Part shown: piece by piece, positions 19,410 to 28,072 of the stretch
How the letters are laid out: each line of letters opens with the position of its first letter
Position numbering within the stretch: the first letter of the stretch is position 1
From: Thalassotalea sp. Sam97
Lineage (GTDB): Bacteria > Pseudomonadota > Gammaproteobacteria > Enterobacterales > Alteromonadaceae
Direction of reading: 5' to 3'
Length of the DNA: 64,000 bases
NCBI RefSeq assembly: GCF_041379765.1
Contig: NZ_CP166919.1
Span: 434,001-498,000, forward strand
The notes under the pieces: generated by a model
What the model was told of the DNA's origin: nothing
What the model saw: only the letters and a program-made list of their open reading frames with translations
Database searches by the model: none
Position numbers and translations under genes: made by a program

Positions 19410-19477
19410 AATACCTGTGTTAAATTTGTGTTTTTGTGATAAAGTGGCAAACGATCGCGTAATACGAAGTTGAGTAT

Positions 19478-20374
19478 ATGAGTTTAACATTAATATACCG
19501 CGGACAAAATGTTCGTTTTTCAATGAAGCTAACTAAACCAAAATGGCTTGCCATTGTTGGTGGCTTTGCCGTGGTATCTGGGTTGATCATGCATACCGCA
19601 CTTACTGACAAAGAAGTGCCTGCTCACTTACAAGTAAACCAAGACAAACCTCAGCCGTCGTCGACATCGATAAGTGAACAGCAAGTCGTTGCGCTAACAG
19701 CGCGTATTGCCGAATTGCAGTCTCACGTATCACGATTAAATGCCTTGGGCGAGCGTTTAGCCGATGAAGTGGAGATCCCAAAAGACGAATTTAATATGGT
19801 CACTTTGCCATCGTCGGGTGGACCACTACACAATCAAGAGCTAACGCCAAGGGTATCGGTTTCTCAGTTAGAGCAACAGATTACTGATCTCGGTTTAAGC
19901 TTAAATCATAAAGAAAATCAGTTTAAACTCATCGAATCCCTGGCACTTGGTCAGCATATATCTAACAGTAGTTATTTATCAGGCCGACCGATAACCCGTG
20001 GTTGGCTGTCGTCGTATTACGGTGTCCGTAATGACCCGTTTACGGGTAAACCAGCCATGCACAAAGGTGTTGATTTCGCCGGTAAAGAAAATGCCGATGT
20101 GATAGCGACAGGCTCTGGTGTGGTTAGCTTTGTTGGTCAGCGTTATGGCTATGGCAATATGGTTGAGATTGACCATGGTAATGGCTATAAAACGCGCTAC
20201 GCTCACAATAAAGAAAATTTGGTTGAGTTAGGCGAGGTGGTTAATAAAGGCCAAACAGTCGCCAAAATGGGCTCGACCGGTCGCTCGACAGGACCTCATG
20301 TTCATTATGAGGTGCTACGTAATGACAAACAACTTAATCCTGCAAAGTACGTTTATCGCAAGCCAAAAACGTAG
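19478..20374 (+). CDS. Membrane-anchored M23 (LytM-type) peptidase
   Basis: This is a 298-residue protein with one N-terminal membrane segment (about residues 22-42), a Gln/Leu-rich coiled-coil (about 60-160), then an M23 domain. The zinc motifs are visible as M-H-K-G-V-D-F-A and H-V-H-Y-E-V. It is probably a periplasmic peptidoglycan endopeptidase, or an EnvC-like activator if catalysis is lost; both metal motifs look intact, so I favour catalysis. It lies between lpxC and secA, where E. coli has secM. Divergent from dciA. The start could also be 19523. Confidence 0.85.
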   Translation: MSLTLIYRGQNVRFSMKLTKPKWLAIVGGFAVVSGLIMHTALTDKEVPAHLQVNQDKPQPSSTSISEQQVVALTARIAELQSHVSRLNALGERLADEVEIPKDEFNMVTLPSSGGPLHNQELTPRVSVSQLEQQITDLGLSLNHKENQFKLIESLALGQHISNSSYLSGRPITRGWLSSYYGVRNDPFTGKPAMHKGVDFAGKENADVIATGSGVVSFVGQRYGYGNMVEIDHGNGYKTRYAHNKENLVELGEVVNKGQTVAKMGSTGRSTGPHVHYEVLRNDKQLNPAKYVYRKPKT

Positions 20375-20450
20375 CCTAGCCGCAATAATAATTTAAATCC
20401 TAATCCCTTATCTTAATCGCCACAACAGTTGAATAGTTGGTTAAATTAAC

Positions 20451-23135
20451 ATGTTTGTAAAATTAATGACGAAGCTGTTCGGTAGTCGCAATGATCGTCT
20501 ACTGAAACAATTAAAAAAAGAAGTACAAAAAATTAACGCGCTTGAAGATACCATCAAGGCTTTGCCCGACGATGAACTAAAAGCAAAAACAACCGAGTTT
20601 AAAGAGCGTATTCAGGCTGGCAGCTCACTTAATGATATTTTAGTCGAAGCTTTCTCCGTCGTTCGTGAAGCCAGTGTACGTGTATTTGGTATGCGCCATT
20701 TCGATGTGCAAATGATCGGTGGTATGGTGTTACATCAAGGTAAAATTGCCGAGATGCGTACCGGTGAAGGTAAAACCCTTACCGCAACATTGCCAACTTA
20801 CCTTAACGCCTTATCTGGTGAAAGCGTTCATGTTATTACCGTTAACGACTACTTAGCCAAACGTGATGCCGATTGGGCGCGTCCATTATTCGAATTTTTA
20901 GGGTTAACCGTTGGCTGTAACATTCCTGGCTTAAGTCCTGAAGAGAAACAAGCGGCCTATGCAGCGGATGTTACTTACGGCACCAACAATGAATTTGGCT
21001 TTGATTATCTACGTGACAACATGGCCTTTTCCCCTGAGCAACGTGTACAGCGTAAATTAAATTTTGCGGTAATCGATGAAGTGGACTCGATCTTAATCGA
21101 TGAAGCGCGTACGCCGTTGATTATCTCAGGTGCAGCAGAGGATAGCTCTGAGCTATACCGTATGGTTGATCAAATCGTACCATTGTTAGAGCTACAAGAT
21201 CGCGAAGATGAAGAAGGCGTAGAAAGTAGCGGCGACTTCACCATTGATGAAAAATCAAAGCAAGTTTACTTAACCGAGCGTGGTCAAGTTCGTGTTGAGG
21301 AAATCCTCACTGAGCGCGGCCTGTTAAAAGATGGTGACTCGTTATACGGTGCCAGCAATATTTCGTTATTGCACCATGTCATGGCGGCATTAAAAGCGCA
21401 TAAGCTGTTCGTTAAAGATGTTGATTACATTGTTAAAGACGGTGAAATTGTTATCGTTGATGAGCACACTGGCCGTACTATGGAAGGCCGTCGCTGGTCT
21501 GAAGGTTTACACCAAGCGGTTGAAGCAAAAGAAGGCGTGAATATTCAAAATGAAAACCAAACGCTAGCCTCGATCACTTTCCAGAATTACTTCCGCTTGT
21601 ACAATAAACTGTCGGGTATGACAGGTACCGCAGATACCGAAGCGTTCGAATTTAACCATATTTATGGTTTAGAAACGGTGGTTATTCCAACTAACCGTCC
21701 AATGGTACGTAAAGATTTACCGGATTTGGTATACCTTACTCAACAAGAAAAATTTGAAGCGATTTTAGCGGATATTAAAGATTGTGTTGAGCGTGGTCAG
21801 CCGGTGCTAGTCGGTACAATCAGCATCGAAACCTCAGAGTTTTTATCGCAATTCTTACGTAAAGAAAAAATCAAACACAAGGTTCTTAACGCTAAATTCC
21901 ATGCTGAAGAAGCGGAAATTGTTGCTAATGCCGGTAAAATTGGCGCGGTAACCATTGCTACCAACATGGCCGGTCGTGGTACCGATATCGTGTTAGGTGG
22001 TAACTTGGCTGCGGAAATCGAAAAGCTAGCCAATCCTACAGCTGAACAAATTGAAGCGGCCAAAGTGAAATGGCAAGAAGAGCACGAGAAAGTGCTTGAG
22101 TTAGGTGGTTTACACATCGTTGCCACAGAGCGCCACGAATCGCGCCGTATTGATAACCAGTTACGTGGCCGAAGTGGTCGTCAGGGTGATCCTGGTTCAA
22201 CGCGTTTCTACTTGTCGATGGAAGATGGCTTAATGCGCATTTTCGCTTCAGAGCGTATTGCCGGCATGATGCGTAAACTGGGTATGGAGCACGGTGAAGC
22301 GATTGAGCATCCGTGGGTAACCAAGTCGATTGAAAACGCCCAGCGTAAAGTTGAAGGTCGTAACTTTGATATTCGTAAGCAACTACTTGAATATGATGAT
22401 GTTGCAAACGATCAACGTAAAGTGATTTACGAGCAACGCAACGAGCTATTAGACGAAGGCGATATTGGTGAAACCATCACCGCGATTCGCGAAGACGTTA
22501 TCAATGGTATTATCGATGGTCACATCCCGCCACAATCACTTGAAGAAATGTGGGATATCAGCGGCCTAGAAGAGCGCTTAAAAGGCGATCTAGCATTAGA
22601 GTTACCTATCGCTAAGTGGTTAGAAGAAGACGACAAGCTTCATGAGGAGTCATTACGTGACAAGATCCTTAGCGAGGTAAACAATGCCTACAAAGCCAAA
22701 GAAGAGCAATTAGGTGCTGACGTACTGCGCCACTTTGAAAAAGCAGTAATGTTACAAACGCTTGATAACCTTTGGAAAGAGCACTTAGCGGCGATGGACC
22801 ACTTGCGTCAAGGTATTCACTTACGTGGTTACGCACAGAAGAACCCTAAGCAAGAATACAAAAAAGAGTCGTTCGCATTATTCTCAGAAATGCTGGATAA
22901 CTTGAAATACGAAGTGGTTAGTTTGCTATCTAAAGTTCGTATTCAACGTGAAAGCGAAGTTGAGCAAATGGAGCAGCAACAACAGCAAAAAGCTGAAGAA
23001 GCGTCAAAGCAGTTTACCCATCAAGGTAGCGGCGATGCGACACAAGAGAACGCTGTACCTCGCGTTGGCCGTAATGAACCGTGCCCATGTGGTTCGGGTA
23101 AAAAATACAAACAATGTCACGGTAAACTAACCTAA
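20451..23135 (+). CDS. secA: Preprotein translocase ATPase SecA
   Basis: SecA drives Sec-dependent secretion. The 894-residue product has the Walker A G-E-G-K-T with its lysine at residue 108, as in E. coli. Walker B D-E-V-D-S-I-L, G-R-G-T-D-I-V and Q-L-R-G-R-S-G-R-Q-G-D-P-G are also present. A Gln-rich linker leads to the C-terminal zinc site C878-x-C880...C889-H890 that contacts SecB. There is no SecM upstream; the M23 gene ends 76 bp before it. Confidence 0.99.
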   Translation: MFVKLMTKLFGSRNDRLLKQLKKEVQKINALEDTIKALPDDELKAKTTEFKERIQAGSSLNDILVEAFSVVREASVRVFGMRHFDVQMIGGMVLHQGKIAEMRTGEGKTLTATLPTYLNALSGESVHVITVNDYLAKRDADWARPLFEFLGLTVGCNIPGLSPEEKQAAYAADVTYGTNNEFGFDYLRDNMAFSPEQRVQRKLNFAVIDEVDSILIDEARTPLIISGAAEDSSELYRMVDQIVPLLELQDREDEEGVESSGDFTIDEKSKQVYLTERGQVRVEEILTERGLLKDGDSLYGASNISLLHHVMAALKAHKLFVKDVDYIVKDGEIVIVDEHTGRTMEGRRWSEGLHQAVEAKEGVNIQNENQTLASITFQNYFRLYNKLSGMTGTADTEAFEFNHIYGLETVVIPTNRPMVRKDLPDLVYLTQQEKFEAILADIKDCVERGQPVLVGTISIETSEFLSQFLRKEKIKHKVLNAKFHAEEAEIVANAGKIGAVTIATNMAGRGTDIVLGGNLAAEIEKLANPTAEQIEAAKVKWQEEHEKVLELGGLHIVATERHESRRIDNQLRGRSGRQGDPGSTRFYLSMEDGLMRIFASERIAGMMRKLGMEHGEAIEHPWVTKSIENAQRKVEGRNFDIRKQLLEYDDVANDQRKVIYEQRNELLDEGDIGETITAIREDVINGIIDGHIPPQSLEEMWDISGLEERLKGDLALELPIAKWLEEDDKLHEESLRDKILSEVNNAYKAKEEQLGADVLRHFEKAVMLQTLDNLWKEHLAAMDHLRQGIHLRGYAQKNPKQEYKKESFALFSEMLDNLKYEVVSLLSKVRIQRESEVEQMEQQQQQKAEEASKQFTHQGSGDATQENAVPRVGRNEPCPCGSGKKYKQCHGKLT

Positions 23136-23165
23136 TCGTTAGTAGCGTAATATTGTTTGCTATTG

Positions 23166-23192
23166 ATAAGGGCGGTCTACCGCCCTTATTTG
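23166..23192 (+). terminator. Intrinsic terminator between secA and mutT
   Basis: AAGGGCGG (23168-23175) pairs perfectly with CCGCCCTT (23180-23187) around a 4-base loop, extended by two more A-T pairs. The trailing sequence is T-rich but interrupted. It lies about 30 bp after the secA stop, so mutT may depend on read-through or its own promoter. Confidence 0.7.
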
Positions 23193-23240
23193 TATTTGTT
23201 GTTTCGTAAAATCATAATTTTCATAGGTAAGGTAATGATC

Positions 23241-23630
23241 ATGAGTGAAGTCGTTCATGTCGCCGTTGGTGTTATTTATAAAGACCAACAGTACTTTTTA
23301 ACTAGACGCCACCAAAATGTTCATCAGGGCGGTAAATGGGAGTTCCCTGGTGGAAAGGTAGAGCAAGGCGAAACCGTGCATCAAGCGTTGCACAGAGAGC
23401 TTCAGGAAGAGATTGCCATTGATACTCTAGCGATGATGCCATTGGTTGATATCAGCCATGACTATGGTGATAAGCAGGTCCGCTTAGAGGTATTTTTGGT
23501 CGATCAGTTTATTGGTGAGCCAAATGCACAAGAAGGCAATGAGCAAGGCTGGTTTAGTCTTGAGCAACTTCAGCAATTAGAGTTTCCTAAAGCCAATGTT
23601 GCGATTATTGAAGCACTGTTAAAACGTTAA
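23241..23630 (+). CDS. mutT: 8-oxo-dGTP diphosphatase MutT (Nudix)
   Basis: MutT hydrolyses 8-oxo-dGTP to prevent A:T to C:G transversions. Starting at the ATG at 23241 after AAGG gives 129 residues, exactly the E. coli length. The Nudix box runs G-K-V-E-Q-G-E ... R-E-L-Q-E-E-I-A-I. The usual glycine near the end of the box is alanine here, while all the acidic metal ligands are kept. Upstream N-F-P-type features (K-W-E-F-P-G-G-K) are conserved. Position after secA matches E. coli. Confidence 0.95.
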   Translation: MSEVVHVAVGVIYKDQQYFLTRRHQNVHQGGKWEFPGGKVEQGETVHQALHRELQEEIAIDTLAMMPLVDISHDYGDKQVRLEVFLVDQFIGEPNAQEGNEQGWFSLEQLQQLEFPKANVAIIEALLKR

Positions 23631-24194
23631 TAGCGATATCATACCCGTAGCGTTAACCTCTTGCTCGCTACAGTATATTGGCTTCAAGGAGCAAATAGCA
23701 GTGATTGAATTTTATTAAGCCATAAGCTGATTTTTTCTCGTTTGTCAGTAACACAATAAGCGATTACTGTTAACTTGCTTTTGTTGGTAACGATTCCCGT
23801 CGAAGTCAACAGCTCTCCCCAAGAGCACATACTAATGGCAGTGAATAATTGGTTGCTTCAGAGCTACAGCAGTGAAGCTATTACTTTGATGATGAGCTCC
23901 TTAAAGGCGAGTTTAAAAGACGAATTTACAAGGCTAATGAGCATAGATTTTGTGTTGTGTCTTGTCTTTTAGTCTCGCTGAATCAGCAATTATTTATTGG
24001 CACTGGTATAGAGTATCATTTGGTTATTTTAGGGCACCATTTTGGTGCCCATTTTTACTTTCTGTCGCCCACCAGTGGTGCACATCTTCCTGAATTACAG
24101 CATAAATACTCATAAATTGCCTTATCAGCTTAATGTATAAATTGGCGCATAACTTGCTTTTATTTAGATGTTTTCAGTTTTTTAGGGAAAGTTT
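23631..24194. other. 564-bp spacer between mutT and the LysR gene
   Basis: I see no recognisable gene here. A stop-bounded plus-strand frame (23876-24115) starting S-Y-Y-F-D-D-E-L-L-K-G-E-F-K has no start codon at its beginning and could be a decayed fragment. Its 3' half runs through the hairpin at 24032-24056. A loose inverted repeat GTAGCG/CGCTAC lies at 23647-23671. Confidence 0.4.
24032..24056 (+). terminator. Terminator-like hairpin
   Basis: GGGCACC (24032-24038) pairs with GGTGCCC (24044-24050) around ATTTT, and is followed by a run of five T. It is about 400 bp past mutT, so it either ends a long mutT transcript or belongs to a lost gene in the spacer. Confidence 0.6.
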
Positions 24195-25076
24195 ATGGCA
24201 GTTCAAACTCCCATACGTGGTTTACGCTCATTTTGCATTGCCGCAAAATGTCTTAGCTTTAAACACGCGGCATCTAAGTTATTTTTAACCCCATCAGCGG
24301 TTAGCCATCAAATTAAACAACTCGAAGAGCAGCTCGGCTTTTCGTTGTTTAAACGTCAAACTCGTTCGATTGAATTAACACCCGCGGGTAAGCGCTTTTA
24401 TATATCGGTAGAGCCGATAGTCACCAGTTTAGAGAATACCATTCGTGATTTTGCTAACAGCAAACAAAACAGCACCATAACCGTCAGTTTGCCAGAGTTC
24501 TTTGCAAGCGAGCTATTTGTTCCGAGCTTAAGCGAATGGACCGAGCAGCACCCGCACATTAATTTACAGCTTGATACGGTAAAAAGTGGCAGTGATCCAT
24601 CGCCAGCTGCTGATTTATCGATAGTGCTGGCCAATAGCAAACCCAACCATCCGGTGATCAGTGAGTTGTTTGCTGTGCGCTATGTGGTTGCTTGTAATAA
24701 GTCTATGTACCGTAAATGGGTAAACCAAGGCTATAAAGCGTTACAGGCAGTACCGCTCATTTTGCATCAATCAAGGCCATGGGCATGGCACCAGTGGGCG
24801 GACAGAGTCAATATCGACGATTTTGATCCTAAGCAAATCATTCAATTTGATAGCATGTTTGGTGTTGCACGAGCGGCACAGCAAGGCATGGGTATTGCGC
24901 TTGTCCCTATGCCAATAAGCCAAACATGGTTTAAAGAGCAATCCTTGGTGCGTTTATTTGATCAAGAATTAGTGAGTAACGACAGGTATTACCTAGTACA
25001 ACATGAGAATATTGAACAATCAGAAGAGTTAAGTTTGTTTGCTGATTGGGTACAAAACAAATTCAGTGATAGGTAA
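24195..25076 (+). CDS. LysR-family transcriptional regulator (GcvA-like)
   Basis: This 293-residue LysR regulator has an N-terminal winged helix-turn-helix (about residues 8-65: F-K-H-A-A-S-K-L-F-L-T-P-S-A-V-S-H-Q-I-K-Q-L-E) and a periplasmic-binding-like effector domain. The G-L-R-S-F start and S-A-V-S-H-Q-I motif resemble the GcvA/AmpR branch. The ligand and targets cannot be told from sequence: no divergent gene sits next to it, and yacG downstream is convergent. AGGGAAAG precedes the ATG. Confidence 0.85.
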   Translation: MAVQTPIRGLRSFCIAAKCLSFKHAASKLFLTPSAVSHQIKQLEEQLGFSLFKRQTRSIELTPAGKRFYISVEPIVTSLENTIRDFANSKQNSTITVSLPEFFASELFVPSLSEWTEQHPHINLQLDTVKSGSDPSPAADLSIVLANSKPNHPVISELFAVRYVVACNKSMYRKWVNQGYKALQAVPLILHQSRPWAWHQWADRVNIDDFDPKQIIQFDSMFGVARAAQQGMGIALVPMPISQTWFKEQSLVRLFDQELVSNDRYYLVQHENIEQSEELSLFADWVQNKFSDR

Positions 25077-25171
25077 TAGGCTCACCTAATACGACAGTAC
25101 AACAAGTGTTGACTAGGTCTCTAAAGTTGTCAAAGATGGCAATACAGCGAGTTAGCAGATAATTAATGACA

Positions 25172-25192
25172 AGTGCGCAATACATGCGCACT
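25172..25192. terminator. Hairpin between convergent LysR gene and yacG
   Basis: AGTGCGCA (25172-25179) and TGCGCACT (25185-25192) form a perfect 8-bp stem with a 5-base loop, extended by TGAC/GTCA arms at 25167-25170 and 25196-25199. T-tracts are weak on both sides. Its place between two convergent stops suggests a bidirectional terminator. Confidence 0.45.
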
Positions 25193-25227
25193 CAAGTCAT
25201 ATTCAAATACCTTAAGCAAGGCGTGGG

Positions 25228-25464
25228 TTATTCCGAGTCAACAAAGAACTTATTGCTTTGTAAAAACTGCTCTTCTAAGGCATCGAGCATGTCTTCATTT
25301 AGGGCATCCGCCCCTTGAATTGGCTGAGATATCTTATGGTTCTCTTCCGCCCAATCGCCTAAGTCAATCATTTTACAGCGCTCAGAGCAAAATGGACGAA
25401 ACTTAGCGTCTTGATTCCACACAACGTCTTTGTCACACGTTGGGCACTTTACTTTAGTAATCAT
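25228..25464 (-). CDS. yacG: DNA gyrase inhibitor / zinc-binding protein YacG
   Basis: YacG is a small zinc protein that binds GyrB and inhibits gyrase in E. coli. The 78-residue product has the four-cysteine site C7-x2-C10 ... C26-x3-C30 and the following M-I-D-L-G-D-W family motif. The C-terminus is acidic and variable. In many gammaproteobacteria it directly precedes zapD-coaE; here a transferase gene of opposite strand separates them. Confidence 0.93.
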   Translation of the reverse strand: MITKVKCPTCDKDVVWNQDAKFRPFCSERCKMIDLGDWAEENHKISQPIQGADALNEDMLDALEEQFLQSNKFFVDSE

Positions 25465-25526
25465 AGCTTTTATAAAAATATTACTGTTACAATAGTTGGC
25501 ATTATAACAATAAATGAGGTGTCGTT

Positions 25527-27209
25527 GTGGCTTTTACACCCTTTAACTTTTTTAAAATTTGCCTTTTCTTGTATTGTTTAATTGGGATGCACATAGCGCT
25601 ACCGGGGCCTGGTGGCAGTGGGTTGTATTTAGCTCCTAATATTATTGGTTGGATGTTTATTTGCTTGCTTTGTATTAGTGGTATTTGGCAAGCAATGCGT
25701 AACGGATATATTCGTTTAATTAAGCCGATTTATTACTTGGGCCTCGCCCTGTTTTTTTTATCGATACCTGCTTTTTATCCTGATTCTAGTTTTGATGCGT
25801 CGCTACTTAGGTTATCGGCCCTGGTCATTATTCTATTATTTTGTATAACCTTACTGCAGTTTGAATGGACAAAAGAAAATAAAAAATTCGTGCTGTACTG
25901 TTTGTTTATAGCATTTTTTATAGAAGCATTAATTGGCGTCGTCCAATTTTTTGTCTTGATGCAGTTTGATGTTTACGTTGTCGCATATACGCCCGTTGCG
26001 AATAGGCCCTACGGAAGTTTTACTCAGCCAAATGTTATGGCGTCATTTATGGCTTGCCTAGTGTTACTTTCATTGTATATGAACTTCAAAAATAGCGATT
26101 GGCGCTTCAATCGGCATTTTCTTACTTTATCTAAGTTAGCAATTGTCTTAGCATCTTTGTTGGTTGTTGTGTTGCAATCGAAAACTGGTTATATCGGTTT
26201 TCTAGTGGGCACCTTGGGGTTCATGGCTCTTTATCGTAATAAGTTAGCGAAGCATAAAAAACTCATTATTATGCTGTTTGCTGGTATTTTGTTAGGTATC
26301 ATATCGATAAGCACATTGAAAGTAGTCGACCGTGGTGAAGGTGTTTATACGGACAAAGGGGTAAGAACCGATATTATATTTGTTTCTTCACAATTATTTG
26401 CTGAGAATGCGATAACTGGTGTTGGTTACGGTAACTTTGAAAAAGCTTACCGCCAAAAACATCTAGAGTTATTGAATGAGCATCAATTCCTTAAAAAACC
26501 ATTGTCTAGATTAGGACATCCGCATAATGAAACACTATTTTGGTTAGTTGAAGCAGGTATATTTTCAATATTGGCGATGTTAGCTATTTTTTACAGTGCT
26601 TGGATTGGCGTTAAGCATGCTCAAGCTAAGCATATTATGGCGCTTATTTTGTTAATGTTTCCAATTTTATTTCACACACAAACAGAATATCCATTTTATC
26701 ATTCAATAGCGCATTTACTTGTACCTATTCTTCTTATCTTAGTCTGGTTTCAAGTGACCGAAGTTCGTATATTTAAAATGAATAAAGTGCTTGGTTTTAC
26801 TGGTGCTGTGTGGCTTATTCCATGTTTTATCTATTGCGCTACCACATTACATACAATGCGGATTATTGGAGATTATCATCGCTTTAAAGAACCTCAGATA
26901 TTGGATTCAATTATTAACGCACACTCATGGCAAGATTTTATAGAAGTCACGGTATATAACCAGTCACTGCAGAATGCTTTTAAAAACAGAAATTCAGATG
27001 CTGTCGAACGGTATGTATTATGGGGGCGCGAATTTGTACAAGACATGCCCAGACCAGGTTTATATCAAAACATGTTAGTCGCGTTAGGGGTACTAGAAAA
27101 AGTGAAACCTAGTTTTCGAGCTGTGTCTAAAGAAAATGTGTTGAAAGAAGCTGAATTACTTTATCCAGATCAGGATTGGAAACGGTTTAAAACATCGAAA
27201 GAAATTTAG
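25527..27209 (+). CDS. PglL-like O-oligosaccharyltransferase (Wzy_C / O-antigen ligase superfamily)
   Basis: This 560-residue polytopic protein has about eleven membrane segments in the first 440 residues, then a soluble C-terminal part. The N-terminus (H-I-A-L-P-G-P-G-G) resembles the PglL_A region, and the large periplasmic loop carries R-L-G-H-P-H-N-E, the conserved His motif of Wzy_C ligases. PglL enzymes transfer lipid-linked glycans to pilins. Pilin genes lie about 6 kb away, so PilA is a likely target; this is inference. Start is GTG after TGAGGTG. The gene looks more AT-rich than its neighbours and interrupts the usual yacG-zapD order. A WaaL or Wzy role is the alternative. Confidence 0.78.
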   Translation: MAFTPFNFFKICLFLYCLIGMHIALPGPGGSGLYLAPNIIGWMFICLLCISGIWQAMRNGYIRLIKPIYYLGLALFFLSIPAFYPDSSFDASLLRLSALVIILLFCITLLQFEWTKENKKFVLYCLFIAFFIEALIGVVQFFVLMQFDVYVVAYTPVANRPYGSFTQPNVMASFMACLVLLSLYMNFKNSDWRFNRHFLTLSKLAIVLASLLVVVLQSKTGYIGFLVGTLGFMALYRNKLAKHKKLIIMLFAGILLGIISISTLKVVDRGEGVYTDKGVRTDIIFVSSQLFAENAITGVGYGNFEKAYRQKHLELLNEHQFLKKPLSRLGHPHNETLFWLVEAGIFSILAMLAIFYSAWIGVKHAQAKHIMALILLMFPILFHTQTEYPFYHSIAHLLVPILLILVWFQVTEVRIFKMNKVLGFTGAVWLIPCFIYCATTLHTMRIIGDYHRFKEPQILDSIINAHSWQDFIEVTVYNQSLQNAFKNRNSDAVERYVLWGREFVQDMPRPGLYQNMLVALGVLEKVKPSFRAVSKENVLKEAELLYPDQDWKRFKTSKEI

Positions 27210-27215
27210 ATGACA

Positions 27216-27962
27216 CTAGCACTTGGCTAGCTTAAATATCACGTTATCAGTGATATATTGCTGGCCTTTTTCTTGATCCAATTGCATAAAACGAATCGAA
27301 TAACGGTAGCGATTACCGCTAACTGACGGGAAAAAGTCAGAAGAGGATTCTAGCTCTATTCTTAACAACAACAAGCCTTCGCCGGTATCTTGATAAAAGC
27401 TTTTATTGGCGGTAATGGTTTCAAAAGGCGACTTTTGGCGAATAAAGCGAAGTACTAAGGCAATGCTTTTTTCAATAACATTGACAGATGCTAGCCAGCG
27501 TTCGATATCTTGTTGTACAAATAACGGTGGCAGGCTTAGCCAATGTATTAATGATGGTAAATCAAAGCCGCAGTAGGCGCCAGATACGGAAAAGCGCTTA
27601 CGAATCGCATCTAGAAACTTATCTTTTTTTAGCGCTCCCCACAGCGGTTGTTTAGAGCGTAGCTCGACAGATAGTTGCTTAGCTTGTTTTAAATTAACTT
27701 CTAACGCCTTGTTATTGACATCAGGCGACTTTGACCAATGAATAAGGTTGTTTTCCAGTTTTTCTAAATCTTTAATGATGTCACCGCGTACATCGGTTCT
27801 ATCAAGGGTGTCTAATACCGAGAAAAAGGCATTAAAAAAACAGGTGTGATTGACGGCAAAATCATCATTGAGGCAGCTACGTGCTTGGGCAAATAATTGC
27901 TCAAGTCGTAAATAGTTGCGGATCCGCTCATTAAGCGGGTGCTCATATAAAATGCCAGTCAT
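27216..27962 (-). CDS. zapD: Cell division protein ZapD
   Basis: ZapD (YacF, DUF1342) binds the FtsZ C-terminal tail and bundles filaments. The 248-residue product starts Y-E-H-P-L-N-E-R-I-R-N-Y-L-R-L-E and contains F-F-S-V-L-D, P-L-W-G-A-L and C-G-F-D-L-P-S-L-I-H-W-L, as in E. coli (247 residues). It is convergent with the PglL-like gene, leaving only 6 bp, and lies downstream of coaE. Confidence 0.96.
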   Translation of the reverse strand: MTGILYEHPLNERIRNYLRLEQLFAQARSCLNDDFAVNHTCFFNAFFSVLDTLDRTDVRGDIIKDLEKLENNLIHWSKSPDVNNKALEVNLKQAKQLSVELRSKQPLWGALKKDKFLDAIRKRFSVSGAYCGFDLPSLIHWLSLPPLFVQQDIERWLASVNVIEKSIALVLRFIRQKSPFETITANKSFYQDTGEGLLLLRIELESSSDFFPSVSGNRYRYSIRFMQLDQEKGQQYITDNVIFKLAKC

Positions 27963-28072
27963 AATACCTTAATGCTTGAGTTGGTTATTATTGGATTTTT
28001 CTATACTATCAAAGTTATAGGTAAAGGCAACTAGCTAAGTGCAAGTAGAATGATGTCGCCATTGTAATGACG

